From CAWGLW01 sp963823525 (lineage in GTDB: Bacteria; Pseudomonadota; Gammaproteobacteria; Steroidobacterales; Steroidobacteraceae), in NCBI GenBank assembly GCA_963823525.1, contig CAWGLW010000005.1, positions 1 through 64,000 on the forward strand: DNA of 64,000 nucleotides, given 5' to 3'. The position numbers and the translations under genes were made by a program. Position 1 is the first letter of the stretch; each line of letters opens with the position of its first letter. Of this stretch, positions 1 through 8,397 are shown one piece after another. The notes under the pieces were generated by a model. The model searched no databases. It had not been told where the DNA came from and saw nothing but the letters and a program-made list of their open reading frames with translations.

Positions 1-1178
1 GCTTCGTCGAGGCGGAGGCGAAGTACGCCAGCAAGAACCTCGCGAAATGGATCGAGCCGCGGCGCGTATATACGCCGATGATGCTGCAGCCCGGCCGCAG
101 CTACGTCCAGCCGGAGCCGAAGGGCGTGGTGCTGATCATCGCGCCATGGAACTACCCGCTGTCGATGGTGATCGCGCCACTGGTGGGTGCCGTCGCCGCG
201 GGCAACTGCGCGGTGATGAAGCCGTCTGAGGTCACGACGCACACGTCGGCGGCCATTGCCAGCATCCTGCCTCGTTATCTCGACGGCGATGCGTTCGCCG
301 TCGTCGAGGGCGGCATCCCGGAGACGACGGAACTGCTCGAGCAGCAGTTCGACCACATCCTCTACACGGGCAACGAGCGTGTCGCGCGCGTCGTGATGGC
401 CGCGGCCGCGAAGCACCTGACGCCGGTCACGCTCGAGCTCGGCGGCAAGAGCCCCTGCCTGATCGACAAGAGCGCCGACCTCGAGGTCGCTGCCTCGCGG
501 ATCGCCTGGGGCAAGTTCATCAATGCGGGCCAGACCTGCGTGGCGCCAGATCACGTGCTCGTGCATCGCGAGGTGTCGGCGCAGTTCGTCGACTTGCTGG
601 CGGGCAAGATCAGGCAGTTCTACGGGGACGACCCCGCGCAGAGCCCGGATTTCTGCCGGATCGCCAGCGAGCGGCACGCCGCGCGATTCCAGCAGTTGCT
701 CGAGGGCGAGAAGATCCACACGGGCGGGCAGCGTCGACGTCGCGCACCGCTACGTCGCGCCGACCATAGTGCTCGATCCGGCGCCCGATTCAGCGCTGAT
801 GCACGAGGAGATCTTCGGGCCGGTGCTGCCGGTGATCACCGTCGACGAGATGCACCACGCGATCAAGCACGTCGCGGATCGGCCGAAGCCGCTGGCGCTG
901 TACCTGTTCACGAAGAGCAAGGCGCTCGAGGAGGCCGTGCTGGCCCGCTGAGTGCAGGCAGCGTGTGCATCAACGACGCGGTGATCTTCATGGTGTCGCC
1001 CGAGCTGCCGTTCGGCGGCATCGGCAACAGCGGCATGGGCCGTTACACGGGGTGGTACGGCTTCGAGACGTTCAGCCACATGAAGCCGGTGATGAAGCGC
1101 AGCTTCCGCTTCGACGCTCCGACGCGCTATCCGCCGTACACCGAGCTCAAGGCGAAGCTGATCAAGCTGGTGCGGTAA
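1..1178 (+). pseudogene. Aldehyde dehydrogenase (family 3-like), 5' end outside window, two frameshifts
   Basis: The reading frame enters at base 3 and runs to the stop at 1176-1178. It encodes an NAD(P)-dependent aldehyde dehydrogenase resembling coniferyl/fatty aldehyde dehydrogenases. Visible motifs are APWNYP, ELGGKSP with the general-base Glu, and NAGQTC with the catalytic Cys codon at 537-539. The frame breaks near 735, where one extra G lies in the run after the codons for HTGG. The protein sequence continues in the next frame (AHRYVAPTIVLDPA, EEIFGPVLPV) to a stop near 950, where one missing base returns it to the first frame (SVCINDAV, LPFGGIGNSGMGRY). A +1/-1 pair leaving all motifs intact suggests either sequencing errors or a very young pseudogene. 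Family assignment is firm; the substrate is not known. Confidence 0.85.
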
Positions 1179-3913
1179 AGCGGTGCCGGGTCTGACGCTC
1201 GTTCGTCAGGCCCGGCACCAGGCTTGTCGGTCTCAGCCGGCCGGGGCGCCGGGGGCACGTCGATTTCGGAGAGTTCAGTCACGGTGTCCACGATGTCCGG
1301 GACCGTACAGGCCGCGGTCAGGTCGTGTTCGTGGGTCGTGTCCTGCAGATGCTCCTCGAACGTCTGCAGCCGCAGCACGTTGCCGCCTGCGCCGACCGCC
1401 GGAATGCCCGCCAACCGGGTCTTCCCCGTCTCGGGGTCATGGCCGTTCGGGATGCAGATCTCCGGATGGTCAAACTTGCCCTGCTCGTGCGCAACCCGCC
1501 AGTCCGTCAGGCCCGTTTCCATGAATTCGACCACCGCAGCCTCGTCGGCCACACCGAGGTTGAAGATGCGCATGCCTGCATCGAGGTTGGCGAGGTTCAG
1601 CGTCGGGAAGTGTCCGGCCGTCTTGTAGAACTCCAGCACCTGCCGCAAGTTCATCTTTGCGCCGTTGTGCAGGTACGGACCGGTGAACTTCACATTGCGC
1701 AGGCCCTGCGCCTTGAACGCGCCATTGCGCAGCAAGCGCTCGCCCGGGATCACGTTCGGCACGCAGTTTGCGACTGGGTTGTTGTTTGCATTCGGGTTGT
1801 TCAGGCCCGGACCGCAAGCGAGCCCCAGTTGCCACGGCACCGGCGTCAGGTCCGTGGGCGAGGTCGGGAGGCGCAGCATGGTGCCGTTCGCCAGCCAGGT
1901 GCTGATGATGTCGATTTTTCCGTCATCCAGGCCTGTGAGGTCGCCTCCGTTGATGGCGTCGGCCAGCTTTGAGAAAGCCAGTGGCACGCCGCCGATCTGG
2001 CCGCCGAGTGAAATGTCCTCGGGCGTCGGCCGAACGCCGAGATTGTAGAAACCGGCGTCGTACACCGCGGGCAGCCCGTTGAAGGTGACCATGCGTTCCA
2101 TGACCACCGGCGCCTCGATCTCGCGCTTCACCTGCCCGGGCGGCAGGATTCCGACCGGCCCGGCGCCGAAGCCCGTGATCGCCTGGACCGTGGCGCCGGT
2201 GAATTCCGGATTGAAGTGGCAGACGCTGCAGGCGGTCGCACCGGCAAAGAACCGCCCCATGCCCCGGTCGACGTTCAGCAATGTGGCGCGCGCGTTCTGC
2301 AGATTCGGGCTGCTGGTGCAGGCCGGCGGATTCGCGCATCCGCCGATTGGCTGACCCGCGGCAACGGGATTCGGAGCGAGGCCGGATTCCGTCCCCGTCG
2401 TCGCGTTCGGGTGTATGAACTTGGCATAGTGCGCCGTGCAGAGGTCGGTGGCCACCGCTTGCTGCGCCGGTCTGTTGCCGAGGGCGAGGTTGAGGATGCA
2501 GGCCTCCAGCGGCAGTCCTGCGGTGTTGACGACTTTCTGGTTCCTGCCCGTGCCGTTCGTCAACGTTCCGGTGGCCTTGCCGCCGACGATCAGGTCCACG
2601 ATCGTGTCCTCGGTCGTCAGTGTCGCCTCGTAGGCCTGCACCGCGAGGCCGAAGAACAGCGAGAAATTCCACTCGGTGAGCGTGTACGTTTCAGGACCGC
2701 AGGCGGCACTGGCCCCGGCTTCATCGAAGCACGTCTCGCCGTCGTCCAAGAATCGAGAGTCGAAGATCTGACTGATCATCGCGCCGTAGGTGGTCGGTAG
2801 GCCACGCACGCCGTCCGCGTCGGGCGCGCAGGTGACCAAGGCGCCTAGCAGCGAGTCATCGCACTTGACCAGCTGTCCCGCGAGCGGCGTCGCGCCGACC
2901 AGTTTCTTGCCGAGCTGCCGGTGTGCCCGTCCGCCTGTGTTGTCGGTCTTGCTGAACACCATTTCCATGTCGCTTTCGATCGGCCCCACGGCCTGCGAGG
3001 CCAGCGATGAGAATGGAATGTTGAGTCGCTCCTCTCCGGTGCGCGTCTTGACCATCGCGGTGGGATCGCGGAAACCCAACGGATTTACGCCGTTGAAGAA
3101 CGCATCGGCCCGCCCGTCCCAGAAATTGCGGAAGTTGTAGACCGCGTTGAGCACAGTGGGCGCATTGCGCGGCTCGACCCGTCGCACCGTGTCGGGAATG
3201 CCGTCAGCGTTCGCGGAGAAATTGAAGTTGAATCCCGGATCCTCAGTTGCAAGCGTCGCCGTATCGACGCGGCTCGGCGGACTAACGGTGACATGCGTGC
3301 CCTTGCGCACTCCCTGCGACGACACGACGTCGTTGACGTCCAGGTTCGCGGCGGCCTTGGCCACCGTGCCCGGTTCGCCGCCCGGGGCGATGTCCGGAGT
3401 GGCGCCCGCTAAAATCAACGCAGCCTCGCTGACCGGGAGCCCGATGGGCGAACCCGCGCCGCCGAAGTGGGCGCGTATGAGTGTCGAGTTCGGACCGCCG
3501 CCGATGAGATCGTGGGCGGTATCACCGGCCTTGAGCCCCGGGCTCATCTGGTTGGCTCTGCGATGGTCAGCGCCCGCGTGGTAGTGGCAGGTGGCGCAAG
3601 CCTGGATGCCGTCACCGCCCACCTGCATGTCCCAGAAGAGCGCCTTGCCCAACTGCTGCAAGTCGGTCGTCTGACCTTCGTTGGTGATCTGTGGCCAGCT
3701 CGATGCATTTAAACCTGTTTTATCCAGCAGTCCGAGAACGTTGACGTCCGGGACTATCGTACGGATCAGTGGAAACACCGGCGGATTGATGGCCTGGCCG
3801 GGTGCCGTCGCCTGCTGCGCCTGTGGCTGGCCCGCAATGAACGTCATCGACGCGACCACCAGTGCAATCGACGTTGCACGCGGCCCGCCTGCTCGCCTGA
3901 GCTTGTTTCGCAT
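1127..3913 (-). CDS. Secreted di-heme cytochrome c peroxidase/MauG-family protein
   Basis: About 928 aa. I place the start at the ATG ending at 3913 because the G-rich Shine-Dalgarno stretch (3921-3928) is spaced correctly for it and not for the ATG two codons earlier; it is followed by a clear signal peptide (basic N-terminus, SIALVVASMTFIAG, AQA-like cleavage region). Two heme c attachment motifs are visible: CATCH at residues about 106-110 and CSVCH at about 561-565. A C-terminal segment with LRNVKFTGPYLHNGAKM is typical of di-heme peroxidases and MauG relatives. The protein is about twice the usual length, with a long insertion between the hemes, so the substrate cannot be inferred. It would act in the periplasm. 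The last 52 bp overlap the 3' end of the convergent dehydrogenase. The regulator at 4145-5017 lies upstream on the same strand. Confidence 0.8.
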   Translation of the reverse strand: MRNKLRRAGGPRATSIALVVASMTFIAGQPQAQQATAPGQAINPPVFPLIRTIVPDVNVLGLLDKTGLNASSWPQITNEGQTTDLQQLGKALFWDMQVGGDGIQACATCHYHAGADHRRANQMSPGLKAGDTAHDLIGGGPNSTLIRAHFGGAGSPIGLPVSEAALILAGATPDIAPGGEPGTVAKAAANLDVNDVVSSQGVRKGTHVTVSPPSRVDTATLATEDPGFNFNFSANADGIPDTVRRVEPRNAPTVLNAVYNFRNFWDGRADAFFNGVNPLGFRDPTAMVKTRTGEERLNIPFSSLASQAVGPIESDMEMVFSKTDNTGGRAHRQLGKKLVGATPLAGQLVKCDDSLLGALVTCAPDADGVRGLPTTYGAMISQIFDSRFLDDGETCFDEAGASAACGPETYTLTEWNFSLFFGLAVQAYEATLTTEDTIVDLIVGGKATGTLTNGTGRNQKVVNTAGLPLEACILNLALGNRPAQQAVATDLCTAHYAKFIHPNATTGTESGLAPNPVAAGQPIGGCANPPACTSSPNLQNARATLLNVDRGMGRFFAGATACSVCHFNPEFTGATVQAITGFGAGPVGILPPGQVKREIEAPVVMERMVTFNGLPAVYDAGFYNLGVRPTPEDISLGGQIGGVPLAFSKLADAINGGDLTGLDDGKIDIISTWLANGTMLRLPTSPTDLTPVPWQLGLACGPGLNNPNANNNPVANCVPNVIPGERLLRNGAFKAQGLRNVKFTGPYLHNGAKMNLRQVLEFYKTAGHFPTLNLANLDAGMRIFNLGVADEAAVVEFMETGLTDWRVAHEQGKFDHPEICIPNGHDPETGKTRLAGIPAVGAGGNVLRLQTFEEHLQDTTHEHDLTAACTVPDIVDTVTELSEIDVPPAPRPAETDKPGAGPDERASDPAPLYRTSLISFALSSVYGG
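1182..1219. terminator. 16-bp hairpin at the 3' end of the aldehyde dehydrogenase
   Basis: Arms 1182-1197 and 1204-1219 pair over 16 bp with one G-T wobble around a 6-nt loop. It lies 3 nt after the dehydrogenase stop and inside the 3' coding end of the convergent peroxidase gene. No T tract follows on either strand, so it is a candidate bidirectional stem-loop rather than a textbook intrinsic terminator. Confidence 0.45.
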
Positions 3914-4144
3914 TTCCATATCCCCCCTGTCTCGCTTCTTTTCGGGTTGCACGTTCTCGCGGGTCGCCGCTGGCTGCCCACGATGCGCCGTGAGGAATAC
4001 GGCGGACGGAGGTGCGGCGGATAGCAGTAATCGGCGAATCGTTTGAAGAAATCCGCGCCGATTCGCTCTCAGTGACAAAATTCGGATCCGCCGGGACGCA
4101 CGGCCACCCCGGCGCGAACCGAGTCGACGGCGCGTCAAGCGATT

Positions 4145-5017
4145 TCAGTCCTCGAGATGGCCCATGCTGCGCGCATACGCCGACGGCGTGACGCCAACAT
4201 GAGCTTTGAAGACTCGATCGAAGTATGAGTGGTCACTGAAGCCCGTCGCGTAGGCGATGTCCGTGATCGATGCACGCGGGCGTCGAAGCATGCGACGGGC
4301 CTCGTTGATGCGGTGGTTGACGACGTATTCCTTGAGCGACATTCCGAACGTGCTCCGGAACGCGCGACTGAAAGTGGCGCTATTCATGGAGCAAACCGCC
4401 GCGATTTCGTCAACCCGCAACTGCCTGTGGTAGTGACTCTTGATGAAATAGATCGCAGGCAGCAACGTCTGCTTGGCGCAATGCGAGTCAAATGGCACGT
4501 CTTCAGGTACGTCCTGCTCCGGCGGCAGCACGGACGGCGCGATTGTGCGGGTCGCTGAGGTGATCTCCACGAGGCGCTGCAGGTTGAGATCCAGTTCCGC
4601 GAGCGGGACGGGCTTGACCAGGTAATTCCAGACCCGTGCGCGAAAGGCCCAGACCGCCAGGGCCTCGGAATGCTCCGTCGTGAGCATTAGCACCAGAATG
4701 CTGGCGTGTTGTCGCTTGATATGTTGCAGACCCCGCAGGCGCTTTCGATCCGGGTAATCGAAATCGAAGCAGAGGATCTTCGGATCCAGACTCTCGATCT
4801 CTGTAGGCACGAGATCGATGCAGGCCGAGCTTTCGGCAATGTCGAAATACTGGCGCGCACGGCACGCGAGCGGGGACACGCTACCTTGCGTGGTGCCATT
4901 GAACCAGAGCAGCAAAGGTCGCTTCGCGCCGCTGACGACGGGTTCCGCCGTCGCAACCTCTGCCGCCTGCCGACCTAAGCGGCCGGCAGCGAACGCATAG
5001 CGCTCGCTCATCCCCAT
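4145..5017 (-). CDS. AraC-family regulator with N-terminal receiver-like domain
   Basis: 290 aa. Residues about 60-150 look like a CheY-type receiver fold (ILCFDFDYPDRKRL, then VLMLTTEHSE, then NYLVKPVPLAEL containing the conserved Lys). The expected phospho-acceptor Asp region reads CFDFDYPD, so phosphorylation is possible but unproven. Residues about 185-285 form a two-helix-turn-helix AraC DNA-binding domain ending in the classic IAYATGFSDHSYFDRVFK segment. The start at 5017 has a strong G-rich ribosome binding site at normal spacing. The gene is about 230 bp upstream of the di-heme peroxidase gene on the same strand and is a candidate regulator of it. No sensor kinase is adjacent. Confidence 0.8.
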   Translation of the reverse strand: MGMSERYAFAAGRLGRQAAEVATAEPVVSGAKRPLLLWFNGTTQGSVSPLACRARQYFDIAESSACIDLVPTEIESLDPKILCFDFDYPDRKRLRGLQHIKRQHASILVLMLTTEHSEALAVWAFRARVWNYLVKPVPLAELDLNLQRLVEITSATRTIAPSVLPPEQDVPEDVPFDSHCAKQTLLPAIYFIKSHYHRQLRVDEIAAVCSMNSATFSRAFRSTFGMSLKEYVVNHRINEARRMLRRPRASITDIAYATGFSDHSYFDRVFKAHVGVTPSAYARSMGHLED

Positions 5018-5146
5018 AGCTGGATTCCCCCCCGTCTCGTCATACGCGCTGGCTACTTTGGAGCCAAAACGCGCTGATCTTGTTTATGGGTCAGGATCGC
5101 GGCAAATGGACCTTAAGTCAACAAGTGCGGTCGGCGCTCGGGCTCA

Positions 5147-5560
5147 TCAGGTGTCGACCCGGTCCACCGACGCCTGGCCCGAGAGCCGCCGGCGGATGTG
5201 CGACCACGACATGCCGACGCCGAGCACGACGCCGAGCACGCCGAGCACGACCCAGGCCATGGCATTGCGGTTGCCCAGGTCCAGCCAGCCGCGGCTCGTG
5301 ACCCACCAGACGATCGAGGCGAACAGCGCGAGCAGCAGCCCGACGCCGAGCGCACCCATCGCCGCGAGCGTCGAGCGCACGAAGAAGATCCAGGCGCCGA
5401 GCAGCACGATTCCGGCCACGGCCTCGCCGGGCGTGATCGACGGGAATCCGTCCAGCAGCCAGTGATAATACGAGTGACCGGTGGGGTTGAACGTCAGCAG
5501 CACCAGCGCCACCGAGAACACCAGTCGCCACAGGAATCCCGAAAAGCTGAACTCGTCCAT
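5147..5560 (-). CDS. Small integral membrane protein, DUF6524-like
   Basis: 137 aa with about four hydrophobic helices (residues roughly 8-25, 45-62, 68-88, 98-118) and the near-N-terminal motif FNPTGHSYYHW, which I associate with the DUF6524 family. No catalytic residues are apparent and the function is unknown. It stands alone, divergent from the helicase fragment that begins at 5669. The C-terminus is short and charged. The family name rests on memory of the motif and should be treated as moderate confidence; the membrane prediction is solid. Confidence 0.65.
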   Translation of the reverse strand: MDEFSFSGFLWRLVFSVALVLLTFNPTGHSYYHWLLDGFPSITPGEAVAGIVLLGAWIFFVRSTLAAMGALGVGLLLALFASIVWWVTSRGWLDLGNRNAMAWVVLGVLGVVLGVGMSWSHIRRRLSGQASVDRVDT

Positions 5561-5668
5561 AGGGGCGCTCGCACTCCGTGGTTGGCAGGCGCGCGCATCT
5601 TACCGCCCGCGCGACCCGGACGGTCTGGCTGGATATCCATACAGCCAGGCCCTATAGTCGCCACACCC

Positions 5669-6040
5669 ATGACGATCGATGCGGCATTCGCAGGGCTCAA
5701 CGCCGCGCAGCGCGAGGCGGCCACGCACGGCGAGGTGGTGGGCAATGGCGTTCGCGCTCCGCCGTTGCTGGTCATTGCCGGCGCCGGCACCGGTAAGACG
5801 AACACTTTGGCGCATCGCGTCGCGTACTTCCTGCTGCACGGCGTCCCGCCGGAGCGCCTGCTGCTGCTGACGTTCACTCGCCGCGCGGCACTCGAGATGA
5901 CGCGCCGGGCGCAGCATGTCGTCGCGGAGGCGTTGGCTGCCGCAAAGCCTGGCGGGGCGCTGCCGTCCATGCTGCGGCTGCCGTGGTCCGGCACATTCCA
6001 CGCGATTGGCAACCGATTGATCCGCCAGCACGCGCCGCGA
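5669..6040 (+). pseudogene. UvrD/Rep-type DNA helicase, N-terminal fragment
   Basis: The ATG at 5669 opens a superfamily 1A helicase N-terminus: Q-motif LNAAQREA (residues 10-17), Walker A GAGTGKT (38-44), motif Ia LLLTFTRRAALEM, and a motif like SGTFHAIGNRLIRQHAPR. After about 122 codons the homology stops at 6031-6040, where the sequence becomes the 3' end of guaB in another frame. Motifs II to VI are missing, so no helicase can be made. The break coincides with a short sequence, GCGCCGCGATG, that could encode both proteins (HAPR in the helicase, RAAM in GuaB), as expected for a microhomology deletion or an assembly join. Confidence 0.8.
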
Positions 6041-6180
6041 TGGGCTATACCGGCAGTCGCAACATTGAGGAAATGCGCACGCAGCCGAAGTTCGTTCGTA
6101 TTACCAGTGCCGGCGTGCGCGAGAGTCACGTGCACGACGTGACGATTACCAAGGAAGCACCCAACTACCGTGTCAGCTGA
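6031..6180 (+). pseudogene. guaB: IMP dehydrogenase C-terminal fragment
   Basis: The frame through ATG 6040 reads MGYTGSRNIEEM, then FVRITSAGVRESHVHDV, then TKEAPNYRVS-stop, which is the conserved C-terminus of GuaB. Everything upstream (about 440 residues, including the catalytic Cys loop) is absent and replaced by the helicase fragment. The stop at 6178-6180 overlaps the GTG start of guaA by 11 nt, the usual translationally coupled guaBA arrangement, so the downstream side of the junction is native. Loss of guaB would cause guanine auxotrophy unless another copy exists, which makes an assembly join a real possibility. Confidence 0.9.
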
Positions 6181-7771
6181 TAACCTGGCGCCGCGACCGC
6201 CCGATATCCATGCTCACCGCATACTGATTCTCGATTTCGGAGCGCAGTACACGCAGCTGATCGCCCGGCGGGTCCGGGAGTCCGGCGTGTATTGCGAAAT
6301 ACACCCCTGGGACATCGCCGAGACGGAGGTGCGCGACTTCAACCCCCGCGGCGTGATCCTCTCCGGCGGGCCGGAGTCAGTGACGGCCAGTGAACCGCCC
6401 AGGGCGCCAGAGGCCGTGTTTGAGGCGGGTGTACCCGTGCTGGGCATCTGCTACGGCATGCAGGCGATGGCCAGCCAGCTCGGCGGGCGCGTGACGCCGG
6501 CAGAACATCGGGAATTCGGCTATGCGCAGGTGACGGTCACTTCACCCTGCAGGCTCTTTGCCGAGATCCGTGACCACAGCGATGCGCAGGGCCGGGCCGT
6601 GCTCGACGTCTGGATGAGCCACGGTGATCGCGTCGATGCATTGCCTGCCGGATTCGTGCCAGTCGCCTCGACACCCAGCGCCCCGGTGGCCGCAATGGCG
6701 GACGAGGAACGACGATTCTATGGTGTTCAGTTTCACCCGGAGGTGACGCATACGCTGCAGGGTGAACGCATCATCGAGCGATTCGTACGGGAGATCTGCG
6801 GCTGCGATGCGCGCTGGGAGCCGGGCAACATCATTGCCGACGGCATCGCACGGGTGCGCGAGCAGGTCGGTAGCGACCGCGTCCTGCTCGGGCTTTCCGG
6901 CGGCGTCGATTCGTCCGTCGTCGCGGCGCTGCTGCAGCGTGCAATCGGTGATCAACTGGTCTGCGTCTTCGTTGACCACGGTCTGCTTCGCGAAGGCGAG
7001 GGCGAGCAGGTCATGCGCACGCTCGGCGAGAACATGGGCGTGCGGGTCGTGCGCGTCAATGCCCAGGACCGGTTCCTTGCCGAGTTGCGCGGCGAGGAAG
7101 ACCCCGAGCGCAAACGCAAGATCATCGGGCGCTGTTTTGTCGAAGTCTTCGAGGAGGAGGCTCACAAGCTCGAGGGGATTCGCTGGCTTGCACAGGGGAC
7201 GATCTACCCGGACGTCATCGAGTCCGCTGGCGCAAAGACGGGCAAGGCGCACGTCATCAAGTCGCATCACAACGTCGGCGGCCTGCCCGAGCAGATGAAA
7301 ATGAAGCTGGTCGAGCCATTGCGCGAGTTGTTCAAGGACGAAGTTCGGCGGTTGGGCCTCGAACTCGGCCTGCCCCGCGAGATGGTCTACCGGCACCCCT
7401 TCCCGGGTCCGGGTCTCGGCGTGCGGATCCTGGGCGAGGTGACCCGCCCCTATGCCGATCTGCTGCGCAAGGCCGATAAGATCTTTATCGACGAGTTGCA
7501 TGCGCACGACTTGTACGACAAGACCAGTCAGGCGTTCGCGGTATTTCTGCCGGTGCGCTCTGTCGCGGTAATGGGTGACGGTCGTCGTTACGACTATGTG
7601 ATTGCACTGCGTGCAGTCGAAACGGTCGATTTCATGACGGCGCGGTGGGCACGCCTTCCTTATGAGTTTCTTGATCTCGTCGCCCGACGGATTATCAACG
7701 AGGTCAGCGGGATCTCGCGGGTGACCTATGACGTCTCCGGCAAGCCCCCGGCCACGATTGAGTGGGAGTAG
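6170..7771 (+). CDS. guaA: GMP synthase (glutamine-hydrolysing)
   Basis: 533 aa, full length for GuaA. It converts XMP to GMP using ATP and glutamine. The class I glutamine amidotransferase domain has its nucleophile in GICYGMQ (Cys94) and His189/Glu191 in VQFHPEVTHT. The ATP pyrophosphatase domain has the P-loop SGGVDSS (243-249), and the C-terminal dimerisation domain ends in SGKPPATIEWE. I accept the GTG start at 6170 because it overlaps the guaB stop and gives the normal N-terminus before HRILILDFG. The final codons are duplicated at 23592-23609, marking the insertion point of the accessory region that follows. Confidence 0.97.
   Translation: MSADNLAPRPPDIHAHRILILDFGAQYTQLIARRVRESGVYCEIHPWDIAETEVRDFNPRGVILSGGPESVTASEPPRAPEAVFEAGVPVLGICYGMQAMASQLGGRVTPAEHREFGYAQVTVTSPCRLFAEIRDHSDAQGRAVLDVWMSHGDRVDALPAGFVPVASTPSAPVAAMADEERRFYGVQFHPEVTHTLQGERIIERFVREICGCDARWEPGNIIADGIARVREQVGSDRVLLGLSGGVDSSVVAALLQRAIGDQLVCVFVDHGLLREGEGEQVMRTLGENMGVRVVRVNAQDRFLAELRGEEDPERKRKIIGRCFVEVFEEEAHKLEGIRWLAQGTIYPDVIESAGAKTGKAHVIKSHHNVGGLPEQMKMKLVEPLRELFKDEVRRLGLELGLPREMVYRHPFPGPGLGVRILGEVTRPYADLLRKADKIFIDELHAHDLYDKTSQAFAVFLPVRSVAVMGDGRRYDYVIALRAVETVDFMTARWARLPYEFLDLVARRIINEVSGISRVTYDVSGKPPATIEWE
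7754..7771 (+). repeat. Left direct repeat (attL-like) at guaA 3' end
   Basis: Bases 7754-7771 (ACGATTGAGTGGGAGTAG) are the last six codons of guaA. The same 18 positions recur at 23592-23609 with two differences; the last 12 bp are identical. The second copy still spells TIEWE-stop and lies directly ahead of tadA. I infer that these are the two ends of an element inserted at the guaA 3' end. Confidence 0.7.
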
Positions 7772-8001
7772 GCCATATCTGGCATTGGCTGGTACTTGCT
7801 GGCATCAAGACGCAGCAAGCCCGTATAACCAGTAACTTATCCTCATTTCTGTCTGGCAGCATCTGGCACTGGCAGGCATCGGCAAGCAGCTAGTGCCATT
7901 TTCCAATGGTATAGATCATGGTATCGCCGCACCCAGTTTCTGCGCGGTGCGCCAATACCATGTCATGCTTGTTGAACTGTTCATGGTATCGGCGATTTCA
8001 C
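7772..8001. other. Repeat-rich non-coding left end of the island
   Basis: No gene is visible. Five copies of CTGGCA occur at 7779, 7799, 7853, 7863 and 7869, clustered just inside the left boundary like arm-type recombinase or accessory sites. Further in are ATGGTAT motifs at 7906, 7918 and 7983 and its complement at 7955. The 7918-7933 and 7946-7961 segments form a 16-bp inverted repeat with 14 matches around a 12-nt spacer. Confidence 0.6.
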
Positions 8002-8044
8002 TTGATTAATGTATTACAAATGTTACATTAAATGCATTTAATGT
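8002..8044 (+). promoter_or_regulatory. hipBA promoter with overlapping 20-bp perfect palindrome
   Basis: A -35-like TTGATT (8002-8007) and a -10-like TACATT (8024-8029) are separated by 16 nt. Bases 8025-8044 form the perfect palindrome ACATTAAATGCATTTAATGT covering the -10 region and ending 17 nt before the hipB ATG. HipB proteins autorepress their operons by binding palindromes at the promoter, so this is the best operator candidate; the assignment is inferred from position and symmetry. Confidence 0.55.
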
Positions 8045-8061
8045 CACATGAATAAAACATT

Positions 8062-8397
8062 ATGCCAAAACCACATATGCCGTCTTCTGCTGTCAGGCGT
8101 GTCTTGCGCAGGTTGGGTACCGATCTCCGCGAAGCCCGGCAGCGGCGCCGTTTGACCATGGCTGTGGTTGCAGAGCGTGCCTTTACCAGCCGGGCTACCC
8201 TGCAGCGGATTGAGGCGGGGGATCCGGGTGTGAGTATGGGTATTTACGCCGCGGTCTTGCAGGCGCTGGGCTTGCTGGACAGGCTAGATCAGCTCGCCGA
8301 TCCGGCCCATGATGAAATCGGTCAGGCGCTTGCTTCCGGCGAACTTCCCAAGCGCGTGCGCATGTCGACGAAGCGCAGGAAGAAATCGGATGACTGA
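8062..8397 (+). CDS. hipB: HipB-like antitoxin, XRE-family DNA-binding protein
   Basis: 111 aa. Residues about 18-75 form a helix-turn-helix of the XRE class (LREARQRRRLTMAVVAERAF, then TLQRIEAG and VSMGIYAAVLQALG). The C-terminal tail is strongly basic (KRVRMSTKRRKK), which could help DNA or toxin contact. In HipBA systems this protein neutralises the HipA kinase and represses the operon. Its stop (8395-8397) lies inside the start of the next gene, an 8-nt overlap typical of coupled toxin-antitoxin translation. No clear Shine-Dalgarno precedes the ATG. Base composition is lower in GC than the flanking core genes, in line with acquisition. Confidence 0.88.
   Translation: MPKPHMPSSAVRRVLRRLGTDLREARQRRRLTMAVVAERAFTSRATLQRIEAGDPGVSMGIYAAVLQALGLLDRLDQLADPAHDEIGQALASGELPKRVRMSTKRRKKSDD

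Noticed and set aside
1182..1219. Strong claim of an intrinsic terminator
   Set aside because: The hairpin is excellent but lacks a T tract on either side, so it is listed only as a candidate.
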